25,464 nucleotides of DNA, taken from JBQTHP01 sp052389755 (GTDB lineage Bacteria; Pseudomonadota; Gammaproteobacteria; Steroidobacterales; Steroidobacteraceae). The translations under genes were made by a program, and so were the position numbers. The notes below the pieces were generated by a model. The model was not told the DNA's origin. It saw nothing but the letters and a program-made list of their open reading frames with translations, and did no database searches. The stretch covers positions 1 to 25,464 of the forward strand of contig JBQTHP010000167.1 of NCBI GenBank assembly GCA_052389755.1, read 5' to 3'. Below, piece after piece: positions 1 to 9,217 of this stretch. The first letter of the stretch is position 1, and each line of letters opens with the position of its first letter.

Positions 1-219
1 TCCAGCGCAAGGTCCTGACCCCGAACGACCTACGCTCCTTGGCCCAACTCGAGCAACGACTCTTGAGCTTCCAGCACCACTACGAGACCGTGGCCCGGCC
101 GTTTCAGTGGAAATTCCGGCGCGGTGATCTCAGCAAGCTGCTTGCCCGACTTCCCGTTCATGAAACGCTTGCCCGCGCGGCATGAGAAAATACGTCACCG
201 AAATTCCGGTCCAGACCAC
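1..219 (+). mobile_element. Right end of an IS630-type insertion sequence (partial)
   Basis: The transposase stop is followed by a short non-coding tail, and the first TA after it is at 220-221, in CAGACCAC-TA-AG. IS630 elements duplicate a TA target, so the element plausibly ends at 219. The other end and the matching inverted repeat lie outside the window, so the exact boundary is an inference. The element ends only 4-5 bp from the stop codon of the neighbouring phosphodiesterase gene. Confidence 0.4.
3..185 (+). CDS. IS630-family transposase, C-terminal fragment (cut by window edge)
   Basis: Only the last 60 codons are visible. They read QRKVLTPNDL, then LEQRLLSFQHHYE, then RPFQWKF and DLSKLLARL before the stop at 183-185. 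This is the conserved C-terminal tail of IS630/Tc1-mariner type DDE transposases, lying just after the final catalytic Glu region, which is outside the window. The frame enters open from the left edge, so whether the full gene is intact cannot be judged. The protein would cut and join the ends of its own element at TA dinucleotides. The identification rests on remembered family consensus, but the PFQWKF block is distinctive. Confidence 0.8.
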   Translation, partial: QRKVLTPNDLRSLAQLEQRLLSFQHHYETVARPFQWKFRRGDLSKLLARLPVHETLARAA

Positions 220-223
220 TAAG

Positions 224-1369
224 TCATTCCCCCGCGTCTCTCCCCAGCACGCCGATATCGGGCTGGTCGGTGAAGAAGCCGTCCATGCCGACCTCGAGGA
301 ACGTGATGACCTCGGCGGCGAGGTCACCTATGCCGGCTGGGTCTGCGCTCGACTGGAAGTTCTTCGGCAGGAAGGTGTTCTCCGCGCGGAACGTCCACCC
401 GTGCACGATCAGGCCCGCCGCATGGGCGTTCGCCACCAGCGCGCTCGGCGCCGCGAGCGTCCCGTCCGCATTCCGCGGAATGATGAGGTTCTTGTTCGCG
501 CCGATGCCGTCGGCATACGTGGCGATCTCCGCAAGGCCCGCCGGCGTTACGAGATCGGCGTACGTACGCGTGTCGCCCCGCGCGCGGAGGTCGTACGGCG
601 CTCCGCTCGCATCGATCAGCTGCACGAGCGGCAGCTTCGTCTTCCTGCTGAGCTCGCGCAGATTGCTGACTTCGAACGACTGGATGAATACGGGCGCCTT
701 GCTGCCGCGGTAGCCGTGGCGCTCGAGCGTTTTCAGGAGCGGCTCTTCCATCGACAACCGAAGCGCGTCGAAATACGTCGGGTGCTTCGTTTCGGGGTAC
801 ACGCCGATGTCGGCTGGCACCGGCCGGCCGAGCTGCTTCGCCGCCGCCGCGCGCTCGCCGTCGAGGGCTCGCACCAGTGACAGGACTTCGTCGAGCGTCG
901 GGATCTCGAACTGATCGTCGAACCGGGAGTTGCCCGGCCGCACCTGCGGGATGCGCTCGCGCACGCGCAGGGTCTTCAACTCCGAAAGCGTGAAGTCCTC
1001 GGCGAACCAGCCGGTGATCGAAACGCCGTCGATCACCTTGGTCGCTCGGCGACCGGCGAATTCGGAATGATCGGCGACGTTCGTGGTGCCGCCGATCTCG
1101 TTCTCGTGACGGGCGACGAGCACGCCGTCCTTCGTCATGACGAGATCGGGTTCGACGTAGTCCGCACCCTGCTGGATCGCGATGAAATACGCGACGAGCG
1201 TGTGCTCGGGCACGTACCCGCTCGCGCCTCGATGGCCGATGACGATCGGTCGCGTCTCAGTCTCGTCTCGATCGTCGGCTCGAGCGACGCCGCTCACCAA
1301 CAGGATCACACTCAGCGCGGCCGCGAGCAGCCGCGCTGCCTTCAGATTCTCGGGGTTCAGAACACGCAT
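224..1369 (-). CDS. Periplasmic glycerophosphodiester phosphodiesterase
   Basis: This 381-residue protein should hydrolyse glycerophosphodiesters from phospholipid turnover to glycerol-3-phosphate and an alcohol. Residues 1-31 form a signal peptide (basic start, hydrophobic core LLAAALSVILLVSGVA, cleavage near ARA-DD), so it acts in the periplasm. The GDPD fold is shown by GHRGASG at 45-51 (catalytic H46, R47), EPD at 73-75 (metal ligand E73), H88 in ARHE, and YPETKHP at 191-197 (E193, K195). The C-terminus has the family's FFTDQPD close. The length fits GlpQ-type enzymes. The ATG is preceded by GGGAG about 10 nt upstream. The gene stands alone; its stop is 4-5 bp from the putative IS630 end, so the last few residues might have been altered by the insertion. 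Confidence 0.92.
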   Translation of the reverse strand: MRVLNPENLKAARLLAAALSVILLVSGVARADDRDETETRPIVIGHRGASGYVPEHTLVAYFIAIQQGADYVEPDLVMTKDGVLVARHENEIGGTTNVADHSEFAGRRATKVIDGVSITGWFAEDFTLSELKTLRVRERIPQVRPGNSRFDDQFEIPTLDEVLSLVRALDGERAAAAKQLGRPVPADIGVYPETKHPTYFDALRLSMEEPLLKTLERHGYRGSKAPVFIQSFEVSNLRELSRKTKLPLVQLIDASGAPYDLRARGDTRTYADLVTPAGLAEIATYADGIGANKNLIIPRNADGTLAAPSALVANAHAAGLIVHGWTFRAENTFLPKNFQSSADPAGIGDLAAEVITFLEVGMDGFFTDQPDIGVLGRDAGE

Positions 1370-1505
1370 GACTGTATCACTCCCTGTTGCCCATCAGTTT
1401 CGATGTGGCAGAAGGCTAGCGATCGATTGCAACAGTCCCGTTTCAGTCTCGTTGCCATCATGCGAACCGATTGACGAAGATGGCTGCACGGCCGCCCACG
1501 TGCTG

Positions 1506-1992
1506 ATGCTGGCCGCTCTCGCGGCCACTGCGCCTCCCGACGATCGTGCGATCGGCTCAACGGTGAGCTACGTGTTCGCGACCGAGCTCGGCTCGGGGAT
1601 CTACGAGCTTTCCGGCCGTACCTTGCAGGTGTATCGCGTTCCTCTTGCACACGAGCTACAGCCGCCCCGCGAAGGCGCGCCGGGCGTCCGCGTGATTGCG
1701 CTGCTCACAATGGGGTTCTTCGATTTCGAGCCGCGCGACGTGCTTTCGAGCGGAATTCCCCCGAGAGTGGATAGCTTCAGTCTCACCCCCGGGCGCAACG
1801 CGGCGGAACTACGCCGTGGCACGGGCTTTCGCCGGCGCAGAACCCGAACCCTTGCAGCTCGAACCCGGAGTAATATTCGGCACGCGGCCTGGCTGGCGCG
1901 TGTGGCGCGTCCCGCTGCCGCGAATCGGCCTCGGATATCGCTTCGCAGGCGATCTCTCGGGCTGGCGGTTGGTCATCGGCGCACCCTGCTGA
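1506..1992 (+). pseudogene. Solitary outer-membrane autotransporter beta-barrel protein, internally deleted
   Basis: Two pieces of one gene lie in different frames. The first (about 1506-1793) reads MLAALAATAP, then FATELGSGIYELSGRTLQVY, FFDFEPRDVLS and PPRVDSFSLTPG. This resembles the N-terminal half of the solitary autotransporter barrel family (Omp_AT). The second (about 1807-1992) is shifted by one base and reads YAVARAFAG, FGTRPGWRVWRVPLPRIGLGYRFAGDL and WRLVIGAPC, which resembles the family's final strands. The central barrel part is missing and the join falls at 1794-1809. The last residue is Cys where such barrels end in Phe. The start is uncertain: ATG 1506 or GTG 1500. Family assignment is from memory; the broken state is seen directly as a frame change between two coherent halves. 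Confidence 0.6.
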
Positions 1993-1993
1993 G

Positions 1994-2023
1994 GGCACGC
2001 GCCTTGCTCACAAGGCGCGTGCC
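1994..2023 (+). terminator. Perfect 13-bp hairpin abutting the glgB start
   Basis: GGCACGCGCCTTG (1994-2006) is followed by the loop CTCA and then its exact reverse complement CAAGGCGCGTGCC (2011-2023). There is no T-run after it, so it is not a canonical intrinsic terminator. It begins right after the stop of the barrel relic and ends on the base before the glgB GTG. It could be the old terminator of the relic gene, a leader hairpin that limits glgB translation, or both. Confidence 0.5.
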
Positions 2024-3907
2024 GTGCTCACCGAACACGACGTTTACCTTTTTCGCGAAGGCACTCTCTTCCGGGCGTACGAGAAGCTCGGCGCCCATGT
2101 CCTCGGCGGCGACGTCGCGGCGACTCGCTTCGCCGTGTGGGCACCGAACGCGAAAGCCGTATCGGTCGTCGGCGACTTCAATGGCTGGAACCCCAAGGCG
2201 AACCCCCTCGCCGCACGAACGGATTCGTCGGGCATCTGGGAGGCACTCGTAAGAGGCGTCCGCGAGGGCGCGCTCTACAAGTTTCACATCGTCTCGCGTC
2301 ACGGCGAGTTCGTCGCCGACAAGTCCGATCCGTACGCGATCCGCACCGAAGAGCCGCCGCGCACGGCGTCGGTCGTGTGGGAGCTCGACTACGCCTGGCA
2401 CGACGACGAATGGATGGCGCGGCGGGCGCGCGCGAGCGCTCTCGATGCGCCGATGAGCATCTACGAGGTGCATCTCGGGTCGTGGCGGCGCTCGCTCGAT
2501 GAGGGTGACCGGCCTCTTACCTATCGCGAGATGGCTCCGCTTCTTGCCAGCTACGCGAGCGAGATGGGCTTCACGCACGTCGAGCTCATGCCGGTCATGG
2601 AGCATCCGTTCTACGGCTCGTGGGGCTATCAGGTCACCGGCTACTTCGCGCCGACGGCACGCTACGGCACGCCGCAGGACTTCATGTACCTCGTCGACCA
2701 CCTGCACCAGCGCGGCATCGGCGTGCTGCTCGACTGGGTGCCGTCGCACTTCCCGAACGATGCGCACGGCCTGGCGTACTTCGACGGCACGCACCTATTC
2801 GAGCACGCCGATCCGCGCCAGGGTTTCCATCCCGAGTGGAGCAGCGCGATCTTCAACTACGGCCGCGCGGAGGTACGCAACTTTCTTGCGAGCAGCGGGC
2901 TCTTCTGGCTCGAGCGTTATCACGCGGACGGGTTGCGCGTGGATGCCGTGGCCTCCATGCTGTATCTCGACTACGCGCGGCGCGAGGGTGAGTGGATCCC
3001 GAACCGCTTCGGCGGGCGCGAGAATCTCGACGCCGTGCATTTCCTCAGGTCGCTGAACGAAGCGACGTACCGCGATCACCCGAACACGCAGACCATCGCC
3101 GAGGAATCGACCGCGTGGCCGATGGTGTCGCGCCCCGTGTGGCTCGGCGGTCTCGGTTTCGGCCTGAAGTGGAACATGGGCTGGATGCACGACACACTCG
3201 AGTACTTCCAGACCGATCCGCTCTACCGGAAGTACCACCACGACAAGCTCACCTTCTCGCTCTGGTACGCGTTCACCGAGAACTTCGTGCTGCCCCTCTC
3301 GCACGACGAGGTCGTGCACGGCAAGGGCTCGCTCATCGGCAAGATGCCCGGCGATGAGTGGCAGCAGTTCGCGAACCTGCGGCTGCTGTACGCGTACATG
3401 TGGGGACACCCGGGCAAGAAGCTTCTCTTCATGGGCGCCGAGTTCGGCCAGCGCCGCGAATGGCAGCACGAAGAAAGCCTCGAGTGGCACGTGCTGCAAT
3501 ACCCGCTGCATGCCGGCGTGCAGCGCTGGGTGCGCGACCTCAATCACTTCTACCGCGCAACGCCTGCGCTGTTCGAGCGCGACTTTGCGCCCGAAGGCTT
3601 CGAGTGGATCGACTGCAACGACCGCGAGGCGAGCATCGTGAGCTTCCTCCGCAAAGGCGCGAAGCCCGAAGACGCCGTGCTGGTCGTGTGCAACTTCACA
3701 CCGGTGCCGCGCGAGAACTATCGCGTCGGCGTGCCGCGCGGCGGCTTGTGGCGAGAACGGCTGAACAGCGACGCGCGCGACTATGGCGGCAGCGGCCAGG
3801 GTAATTTCGGCGCAATCGAGGCTGCGCCGCTCGGCGCACATGGTCGCACCCATTCGCTCTATCTGCGTCTGCCGCCGCTCGGTGCGCTGTTTCTCACGCC
3901 CGCATGA
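2024..3907 (+). CDS. glgB: 1,4-alpha-glucan branching enzyme GlgB
   Basis: GlgB cuts alpha-1,4-glucan chains and rejoins them in alpha-1,6 linkage. At 627 residues it belongs to the shorter form that lacks the extra N-terminal module. A CBM48 domain (about 30-125, with FAVWAPNA and GDFNGWN) is followed by a GH13 barrel. Catalytic residues visible are D307 (GLRVDAVASM), E360 (TIAEES) and D428 (LPLSHDEVVHGKGSL); MGAEFGQ comes near the C-terminal domain. The GTG start (VLTEHDVYLF) matches the usual N-terminus of this form, though no Shine-Dalgarno is visible and a strong hairpin sits directly upstream; the frame is open further upstream, so a different start is possible. The stop overlaps the glgE start by 4 nt (ATGA), which suggests translational coupling. 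It is the first gene of the glucan operon. Confidence 0.95.
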   Translation: MLTEHDVYLFREGTLFRAYEKLGAHVLGGDVAATRFAVWAPNAKAVSVVGDFNGWNPKANPLAARTDSSGIWEALVRGVREGALYKFHIVSRHGEFVADKSDPYAIRTEEPPRTASVVWELDYAWHDDEWMARRARASALDAPMSIYEVHLGSWRRSLDEGDRPLTYREMAPLLASYASEMGFTHVELMPVMEHPFYGSWGYQVTGYFAPTARYGTPQDFMYLVDHLHQRGIGVLLDWVPSHFPNDAHGLAYFDGTHLFEHADPRQGFHPEWSSAIFNYGRAEVRNFLASSGLFWLERYHADGLRVDAVASMLYLDYARREGEWIPNRFGGRENLDAVHFLRSLNEATYRDHPNTQTIAEESTAWPMVSRPVWLGGLGFGLKWNMGWMHDTLEYFQTDPLYRKYHHDKLTFSLWYAFTENFVLPLSHDEVVHGKGSLIGKMPGDEWQQFANLRLLYAYMWGHPGKKLLFMGAEFGQRREWQHEESLEWHVLQYPLHAGVQRWVRDLNHFYRATPALFERDFAPEGFEWIDCNDREASIVSFLRKGAKPEDAVLVVCNFTPVPRENYRVGVPRGGLWRERLNSDARDYGGSGQGNFGAIEAAPLGAHGRTHSLYLRLPPLGALFLTPA

Positions 3908-5913
3908 ACGTGACGGCGCCGGGACCGGGCGATGGGCGCGTGCGCGTCGTCATCGAGAACGTGGCGCCGCAGATCGACTGCGGGCGGTTTCCGGCCAAGC
4001 GCACGATAGGCGAGAGCGTCGCGGTCGAGGCGGACGTGTTCGCCGACGGGCATGATGCCGTCGCCTGCGTCGTGAAGCATCGTGCCGTCGGCGCAGCTGC
4101 GTGGCAGCAGGCGCCGATGGCGCCGCTCGGCAACGACCGCTGGCGCGCCGAGTTCCACGTGACGACGCTCGGGCGCCACGAGTTCACCGTCGCCGGCTGG
4201 GTCGATCACATGGAGACGTGGCGGCGGGATCTTCTGAAGCGCCACGAAGCGGGCCAGGACCTGGCAGTAGATTTCGAGCGCGGCGCGCAGCTCGCGCGTG
4301 AGCTCGCAGCTCAGGCCGCGCCACTCGAGGCGCGCCGGCTAGAGGAATGGGCGGCCGCGCTCACCGAAAGCACGCGCGACAAGACGGAGCGCGTGGCGCT
4401 CGCTCAGAGCGAGATCGTGCGCCAGATCGCGCAGCATCATCCCGACCCCGCCCTCGTACGCGAGCATGGTCCGCCGCTTACCGTGGAAGTGGATCGTGAG
4501 CGCGCGCGATTCTCGACGTGGTACGAGCTCTTTCCGCGCTCCACCGCGCGCGCGGACGGCAAGCACGGGACGTTCGCAGACGTGATCGCGCGGCTGCCGT
4601 ACGTCGCCTCGATGGGCTTCGACGTCCTGTACCAGCCGCCGATCCATCCGATCGGCCGCATGCACCGCAAGGGCCCGAACAACCGCGCCACCGCCGCGCC
4701 CGATGATCCGGGAAGCCCGTGGGCGATCGGTGCGAAGGAAGGCGGGCACAAGGCGATACATCCCAGGCTCGGCACACCTGAGGATTTCCGCCGCCTCGTC
4801 GCGCGCGCCGGCGAGCTCGGTCTGGAGATCGCGCTCGACATAGCGTTCCAGACGAGCCCGGATCATCCCTACGTGCACGAGCATCCGGAGTGGTACCAGA
4901 GGCGCCCCGACGGCACGATCCAGTACGCCGAGAATCCGCCGAAGAAGTACCAGGACATCTATCCGTTCCACTTCGAGGGGGAGGCGTGGCGCGCCCTGTG
5001 GGAGGAGCTCGCGAGCATCGTCGAGCACTGGATCGGCGAGGGCGTGCGGATCTTCCGCGTGGACAACCCGCACACGAAGCCGTTCGCGATGTGGGAATGG
5101 CTGATCGCGCGCGTGAAGCAGCGCAATCCGGACGCAATATTCCTGTCCGAAGCGTTCACCCGCCCGAAGGTGATGCACCAGCTCGCGAAGCTCGGATTCT
5201 CGCAGTCCTACAACTATTTCCCCTGGAGAAACACCAAGCACGAGCTCGTCGAGTACTTCCGCGAGCTCACCTCGCCGCCGGTGTCGGAGTTCTTGCGCGC
5301 GAGCCTGTGGCCCAACACGCCGGACATCCTCACCGAGCACCTGCAGTACGGCGGGCGGCCCGCATTCATGTCGCGCGTGGCGCTCGCCGCGACGCTCGGT
5401 GCAAGCTATGGGATATACGGCCCGGCGTACGAGCTCATCGAGCATCGCGCGCGCGAGCCGGGGAGCGAGGAGTACTTCGACTCCGAGAAGTACCAGCTGC
5501 GGCACTGGGATCTCGAACGGCCCGACTCGATGCGCGATTACATCACACGTCTCAATCGCATCCGGCGCGAAAACCCCGCTCTGCAGAGCGACCGCGGACT
5601 CGTGTTCCATCGCGTCGAGAACGATGGGCTCATCGCGTACAGCAAGTCGACCGAGGGCGCAGCCGACAGTCTGCTGATGGTGGTGAGTCTCGATCCACAT
5701 CACACCCAGGCAGGCTGGCTCGAGCTCGATCTGCCCGCGCTCGGCGTCGCGCCCGATCGGAATTTCCAGGTACATGACTTGCTGAGCGACGCCCGCTATC
5801 TGTGGCGGGGGTCGCGCAACTACATCGCGCTCGATCCGCGGCATTCCCCGGCACACATCTTCAGAATCAGGCTCCGCGTCCGTTCCGAACATGACTTCGA
5901 CTATTTCCTCTGA
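3904..5913 (+). CDS. glgE: Alpha-1,4-glucan:maltose-1-phosphate maltosyltransferase GlgE
   Basis: GlgE extends alpha-1,4-glucans with maltosyl units from maltose-1-phosphate and releases phosphate. The 669-residue protein has an N-terminal beta-sandwich domain (about 14-120), a helical insert (about 125-180) and a GH13_3 barrel starting around FSTWYELFPRS. The barrel holds the family block PPIHPIGRMHRKGPNN (245-260), nucleophile D387 (IFRVDNPHTKPF), acid/base E416 (IFLSEAFTRP) and D474 (NTPDILTEHL). Length and motifs are typical. The ATG lies inside the glgB stop (4-nt overlap) and its 3' end overlaps the next gene by 23 nt. Its substrate comes from the kinase half of the next gene, so these two genes with glgB make up the trehalose-to-glucan route. 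Confidence 0.96.
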   Translation: MNVTAPGPGDGRVRVVIENVAPQIDCGRFPAKRTIGESVAVEADVFADGHDAVACVVKHRAVGAAAWQQAPMAPLGNDRWRAEFHVTTLGRHEFTVAGWVDHMETWRRDLLKRHEAGQDLAVDFERGAQLARELAAQAAPLEARRLEEWAAALTESTRDKTERVALAQSEIVRQIAQHHPDPALVREHGPPLTVEVDRERARFSTWYELFPRSTARADGKHGTFADVIARLPYVASMGFDVLYQPPIHPIGRMHRKGPNNRATAAPDDPGSPWAIGAKEGGHKAIHPRLGTPEDFRRLVARAGELGLEIALDIAFQTSPDHPYVHEHPEWYQRRPDGTIQYAENPPKKYQDIYPFHFEGEAWRALWEELASIVEHWIGEGVRIFRVDNPHTKPFAMWEWLIARVKQRNPDAIFLSEAFTRPKVMHQLAKLGFSQSYNYFPWRNTKHELVEYFRELTSPPVSEFLRASLWPNTPDILTEHLQYGGRPAFMSRVALAATLGASYGIYGPAYELIEHRAREPGSEEYFDSEKYQLRHWDLERPDSMRDYITRLNRIRRENPALQSDRGLVFHRVENDGLIAYSKSTEGAADSLLMVVSLDPHHTQAGWLELDLPALGVAPDRNFQVHDLLSDARYLWRGSRNYIALDPRHSPAHIFRIRLRVRSEHDFDYFL

Positions 5914-8900
5914 GCCCGAGGTCGCGTCCGAGCGCCCCGTCGTCGCGCCGGGGCACGATGCGCTCTGGTACAAGGACGCCGTCATCTACGAGGCGCACGT
6001 GCGTGCGTTCGCCGATTCGAACGACGACGGCATCGGCGACTTCCCGGGACTCACGAGCAGGCTCGACTACATCCAGGAGCTCGGCGTCAACGCGATCTGG
6101 CTGCTGCCCTTCTATCCGTCTCCGCAGAAGGACGACGGCTACGACATCGCCGACTACCACGACATCCATCCCGACTACGGCACGCGCGCCGACTTCCGCG
6201 CCTTCGTGCGCGAGGCGCACCGCCGCGGCCTGCGGGTCATCACCGAGCTCGTCATCAACCACACCTCGGATCAGCATCCGTGGTTTCAGGCCGCGAGGCG
6301 CGCGCCGCCCGGCTCGGCGAAGCGCGACTTCTATGTGTGGAGCGACACGCCCGATCGCTACAAGGGCACGCGGATCATCTTCACCGACACGGAGCAGTCG
6401 AACTGGGCGTGGGATCCGCTGGCCAAGGCCTACTACTGGCACCGCTTCTTCTCCCATCAGCCCGACCTGAACTTCGACAACCCGCACGTCGAGCGCACGA
6501 TGCTCCGCGCGATGCGCTTCTGGCTCGACCAGGGCGTCGACGGCCTGCGTCTCGATGCGGTGCCGTATCTGATCGAGCGCGAAGGGACGAGCAACGAAAA
6601 CGTGCTGGAGACGCACGAGGTCGTGCGGCGCATCCGCCGCGCGCTCGACGAGCACTACAGCGACCGCATGCTGCTCGCCGAAGCGAACATGTGGCCCGAG
6701 GACGTGCGGGACTACTTCGCCGACGGCAACGAGTGCCACATGGCATTCCATTTTCCGCTCATGCCGCGCATGTACATGGCGATCGCCCAGGAGGACCGCT
6801 ACCCGATCGTCGAGATCCTGCAGCAGACCCCGGACATTCCCGAGCTCTGCCAGTGGGCGATCTTCCTGCGCAACCACGACGAGCTCACTCTCGAGATGGT
6901 GACGAGCAAGGAGCGCGACTACATGTACCGCGCGTACGCGGCCGACGACCGCGCGCGGCTCAACCTCGGCATCCGGCGCCGTCTCGCGCCGCTCATGGAG
7001 AACGATCCGGAGCGCATCAAGCTCATGAACAGCCTGCTGCTGTCGATGCCGGGCTCACCGATCATCTACTACGGCGACGAGATCGGCATGGGGGACAACT
7101 TCTACCTCGGCGACCGGAACGGCGTGCGCACGCCCATGCAGTGGAGCCCCGACCGCAACGCCGGCTTCTCGCGTGCGGATCCGCAGCGGCTCTACCTGCC
7201 GCCAATCATGGACCCGATATACGGCTATCAGGCCGTGAACGTCGAGGCGCAGATCCGCGATCGCTCCTCGCTGCTCAACTGGATGAAGCGGATGCTGCAG
7301 GTCCGCAAGAGCTCGCAGGCGTTCGGACGCGGCACGCTGCGCTTCATCCGGCCGGGCAATCGCAAGGTGCTCGCGTACCTGCGCCAGTACGGTGAAGACA
7401 CGATCCTGTGCGTCGCGAATCTCGCGCGTTCCGCGCAGCCGGTCGAGCTCGATCTTTCCGCGCACAAGGGCAGCGTGCCGATCGAGCTTCTCGGCCGCAC
7501 CACGTTTCCGCCGATCGGTGAGCTGCCGTACCTGCTCACGCTGCACGGCTACGGCTTCTACTGGTTCGCGTTGCGGCGCGACGTGCAGGCGCCCGTGTGG
7601 CACGACGAGCGGTTGGCGCGCGAGGAGCTCGCGACGCTGGTGCTCGTCGATGACTGGAAGAGCTTCTTTGCGGACCGAGTGCCCGCCTGGCGGTCCGGAA
7701 ATGCGGCGCGGCTGCGCGAGCAGCTCGAGGAGCGGGAGCTGCCGGGCTTCATCGCGAAGCAACGCTGGTTCGCCGACAAGAGCTCGCAGATCGTGCGCGC
7801 TGCGTTCGCCGATCACGCCGAATGGAACGACGCGCGCGGGCGCTTCCTGCTCGCGACGTTCGACGTCGCCACGCGCGCCGGGACCGCGGCGTATTTCATT
7901 CCGCTCACGCTCGTTTTCGAGGACACCGACGAGACTCGCTGGTCGAAGCTGCAGCCGGCCGGCATCGCGAAAGTTCGCCAGCAGGCGGCGGTCGGAGTGC
8001 TCGCGGATGCGCTCGGCGACGAGAACTTCTGCCGCCGCCTCGTCGATGCGATCGGCGCCGGCGAGGAAATCGCGACGGCGCATGGCCGCGTCCGGTTCGC
8101 GCCGACACGCGCGTTCGAGTCGCTGCGCGGTGAGCCGGGCACGGATCTCGCCCTCGGTGCGCCGCAAACGCAGGGCAGCAACACTTCCGTCCGGCTCGGC
8201 GACCGACTGTTCCTGAAGGCCTATCGCCGCCTGGCGCCGGGCGTGAGCCCGGAGCTCGAGATCGGACGTTTCCTCACCGACGTGGCCGGATTTCCGAATA
8301 CGGTTCCGATCGCCGGTGCTGCCGAGTATTTCGACGCGAAGGGCACGCCGCACGCCGTCGTGCTGCTGCAGGCCTGGGTGCAGAACCAGGGCGATGCGTG
8401 GGACTATACGGTCAACTATCTGGCGCGCTTCATCGAGGATCACCGGACGGCGGCGCCGCTGCCGGAAGTCTCGCACGGGCTGTATCTCGAGTTCGCGCGC
8501 ACGCTCGGGCGGCGAGTCGGGGAGCTGCATCGCGCGCTCGCGCTGCCAAGCTCGGATCCGGCGTTCGGACGTGAGGACGTATCGGCCGAAGATCTCGCAC
8601 GCTGGCGAGCCCGCGTGCACGAGGAAGCGACCCGAACGTTCGCGCTCCTCGATGCGGCCGAAGGCTTCCCGGAGAGCGTGCAGGCTGCGCGACTCGAGCT
8701 TCTCGCTCGTCGCGACGCGCTGCTGGCGCGAATCGACACGAGCGTTCCACGCGAGCTGCAGGCGCTCAAGACCCGCCACCACGGCGACCTGCATCTCGGC
8801 CAGGTGCTGCTGCAGAGGAACGACGTCGTGTTCGTCGATTTCGAAGGCGAGCCGGCGCGGCCGCTCGCAGAACGGCGCGCGCGGCATTCATCGCTGCGCG

Positions 8901-9217
8901 ATGTGGCCGGCATGCTGCGCTCGTTCACCTACGCTCGGCACGCGGCGCTGCGCCGCGTGCCGCGCGAGCCCGGCGACGATCGTGTGCGCTGGGCGGATCT
9001 GCTCGCCGGCTGGGAACGCGAGACACGCGCGACATTCCTCGCGTCCTACGATGAGATCGCGCGCACAGCATCCCTCTACGAGAGCCTCGAAGCGAGTCAG
9101 GGCCTCGTCATACTCTTCGAGCTCGAGAAGGCGCTGTACGAGCTGCGCTACGAGCACGCCAACCGTCCCGACTGGATCGCGATCCCGCTAGCGAGTCTTC
9201 TCGAGGCCGCAGGGTGA
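5891..9217 (+). CDS. treS: Trehalose synthase / maltokinase fusion (TreS-Mak)
   Basis: This bifunctional protein of 1108 residues should isomerise trehalose to maltose and phosphorylate maltose to maltose-1-phosphate. Residues 25-575 form a GH13 trehalose synthase with YEAHVRAFADSNDDGIGDF, nucleophile D222 (GLRLDAVPYL), E264 (LLAEANMWPED) and D330 (LRNHDELT). After a linker, residues about 600-1105 are a maltokinase with ELPGFIAKQRWFADK, the phosphotransferase-like loop HHGDLHLGQ (963-971, catalytic D966) and VFVDFEGEP (metal-binding D983). TreS-Mak fusions are known in proteobacteria. The start overlaps glgE by 23 nt and no clear ribosome site is seen, so translation is probably coupled. The stop shares 4 nt (GTGA) with treZ. 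Confidence 0.96.
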   Translation: MTSTISSEPEVASERPVVAPGHDALWYKDAVIYEAHVRAFADSNDDGIGDFPGLTSRLDYIQELGVNAIWLLPFYPSPQKDDGYDIADYHDIHPDYGTRADFRAFVREAHRRGLRVITELVINHTSDQHPWFQAARRAPPGSAKRDFYVWSDTPDRYKGTRIIFTDTEQSNWAWDPLAKAYYWHRFFSHQPDLNFDNPHVERTMLRAMRFWLDQGVDGLRLDAVPYLIEREGTSNENVLETHEVVRRIRRALDEHYSDRMLLAEANMWPEDVRDYFADGNECHMAFHFPLMPRMYMAIAQEDRYPIVEILQQTPDIPELCQWAIFLRNHDELTLEMVTSKERDYMYRAYAADDRARLNLGIRRRLAPLMENDPERIKLMNSLLLSMPGSPIIYYGDEIGMGDNFYLGDRNGVRTPMQWSPDRNAGFSRADPQRLYLPPIMDPIYGYQAVNVEAQIRDRSSLLNWMKRMLQVRKSSQAFGRGTLRFIRPGNRKVLAYLRQYGEDTILCVANLARSAQPVELDLSAHKGSVPIELLGRTTFPPIGELPYLLTLHGYGFYWFALRRDVQAPVWHDERLAREELATLVLVDDWKSFFADRVPAWRSGNAARLREQLEERELPGFIAKQRWFADKSSQIVRAAFADHAEWNDARGRFLLATFDVATRAGTAAYFIPLTLVFEDTDETRWSKLQPAGIAKVRQQAAVGVLADALGDENFCRRLVDAIGAGEEIATAHGRVRFAPTRAFESLRGEPGTDLALGAPQTQGSNTSVRLGDRLFLKAYRRLAPGVSPELEIGRFLTDVAGFPNTVPIAGAAEYFDAKGTPHAVVLLQAWVQNQGDAWDYTVNYLARFIEDHRTAAPLPEVSHGLYLEFARTLGRRVGELHRALALPSSDPAFGREDVSAEDLARWRARVHEEATRTFALLDAAEGFPESVQAARLELLARRDALLARIDTSVPRELQALKTRHHGDLHLGQVLLQRNDVVFVDFEGEPARPLAERRARHSSLRDVAGMLRSFTYARHAALRRVPREPGDDRVRWADLLAGWERETRATFLASYDEIARTASLYESLEASQGLVILFELEKALYELRYEHANRPDWIAIPLASLLEAAG

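Noticed and set aside
4339..5985. A 548-codon open frame on the minus strand opposite glgE and the start of treS
   Set aside because: It is the antisense shadow of strongly conserved coding sequence with high GC at third positions; its translation is Arg/Ala/Val-rich with no domain.
7055..8887. A 610-codon open frame on the minus strand opposite treS-mak
   Set aside because: It lies entirely antisense to a gene with complete catalytic motifs and has a low-complexity, Arg/Glu-rich translation.
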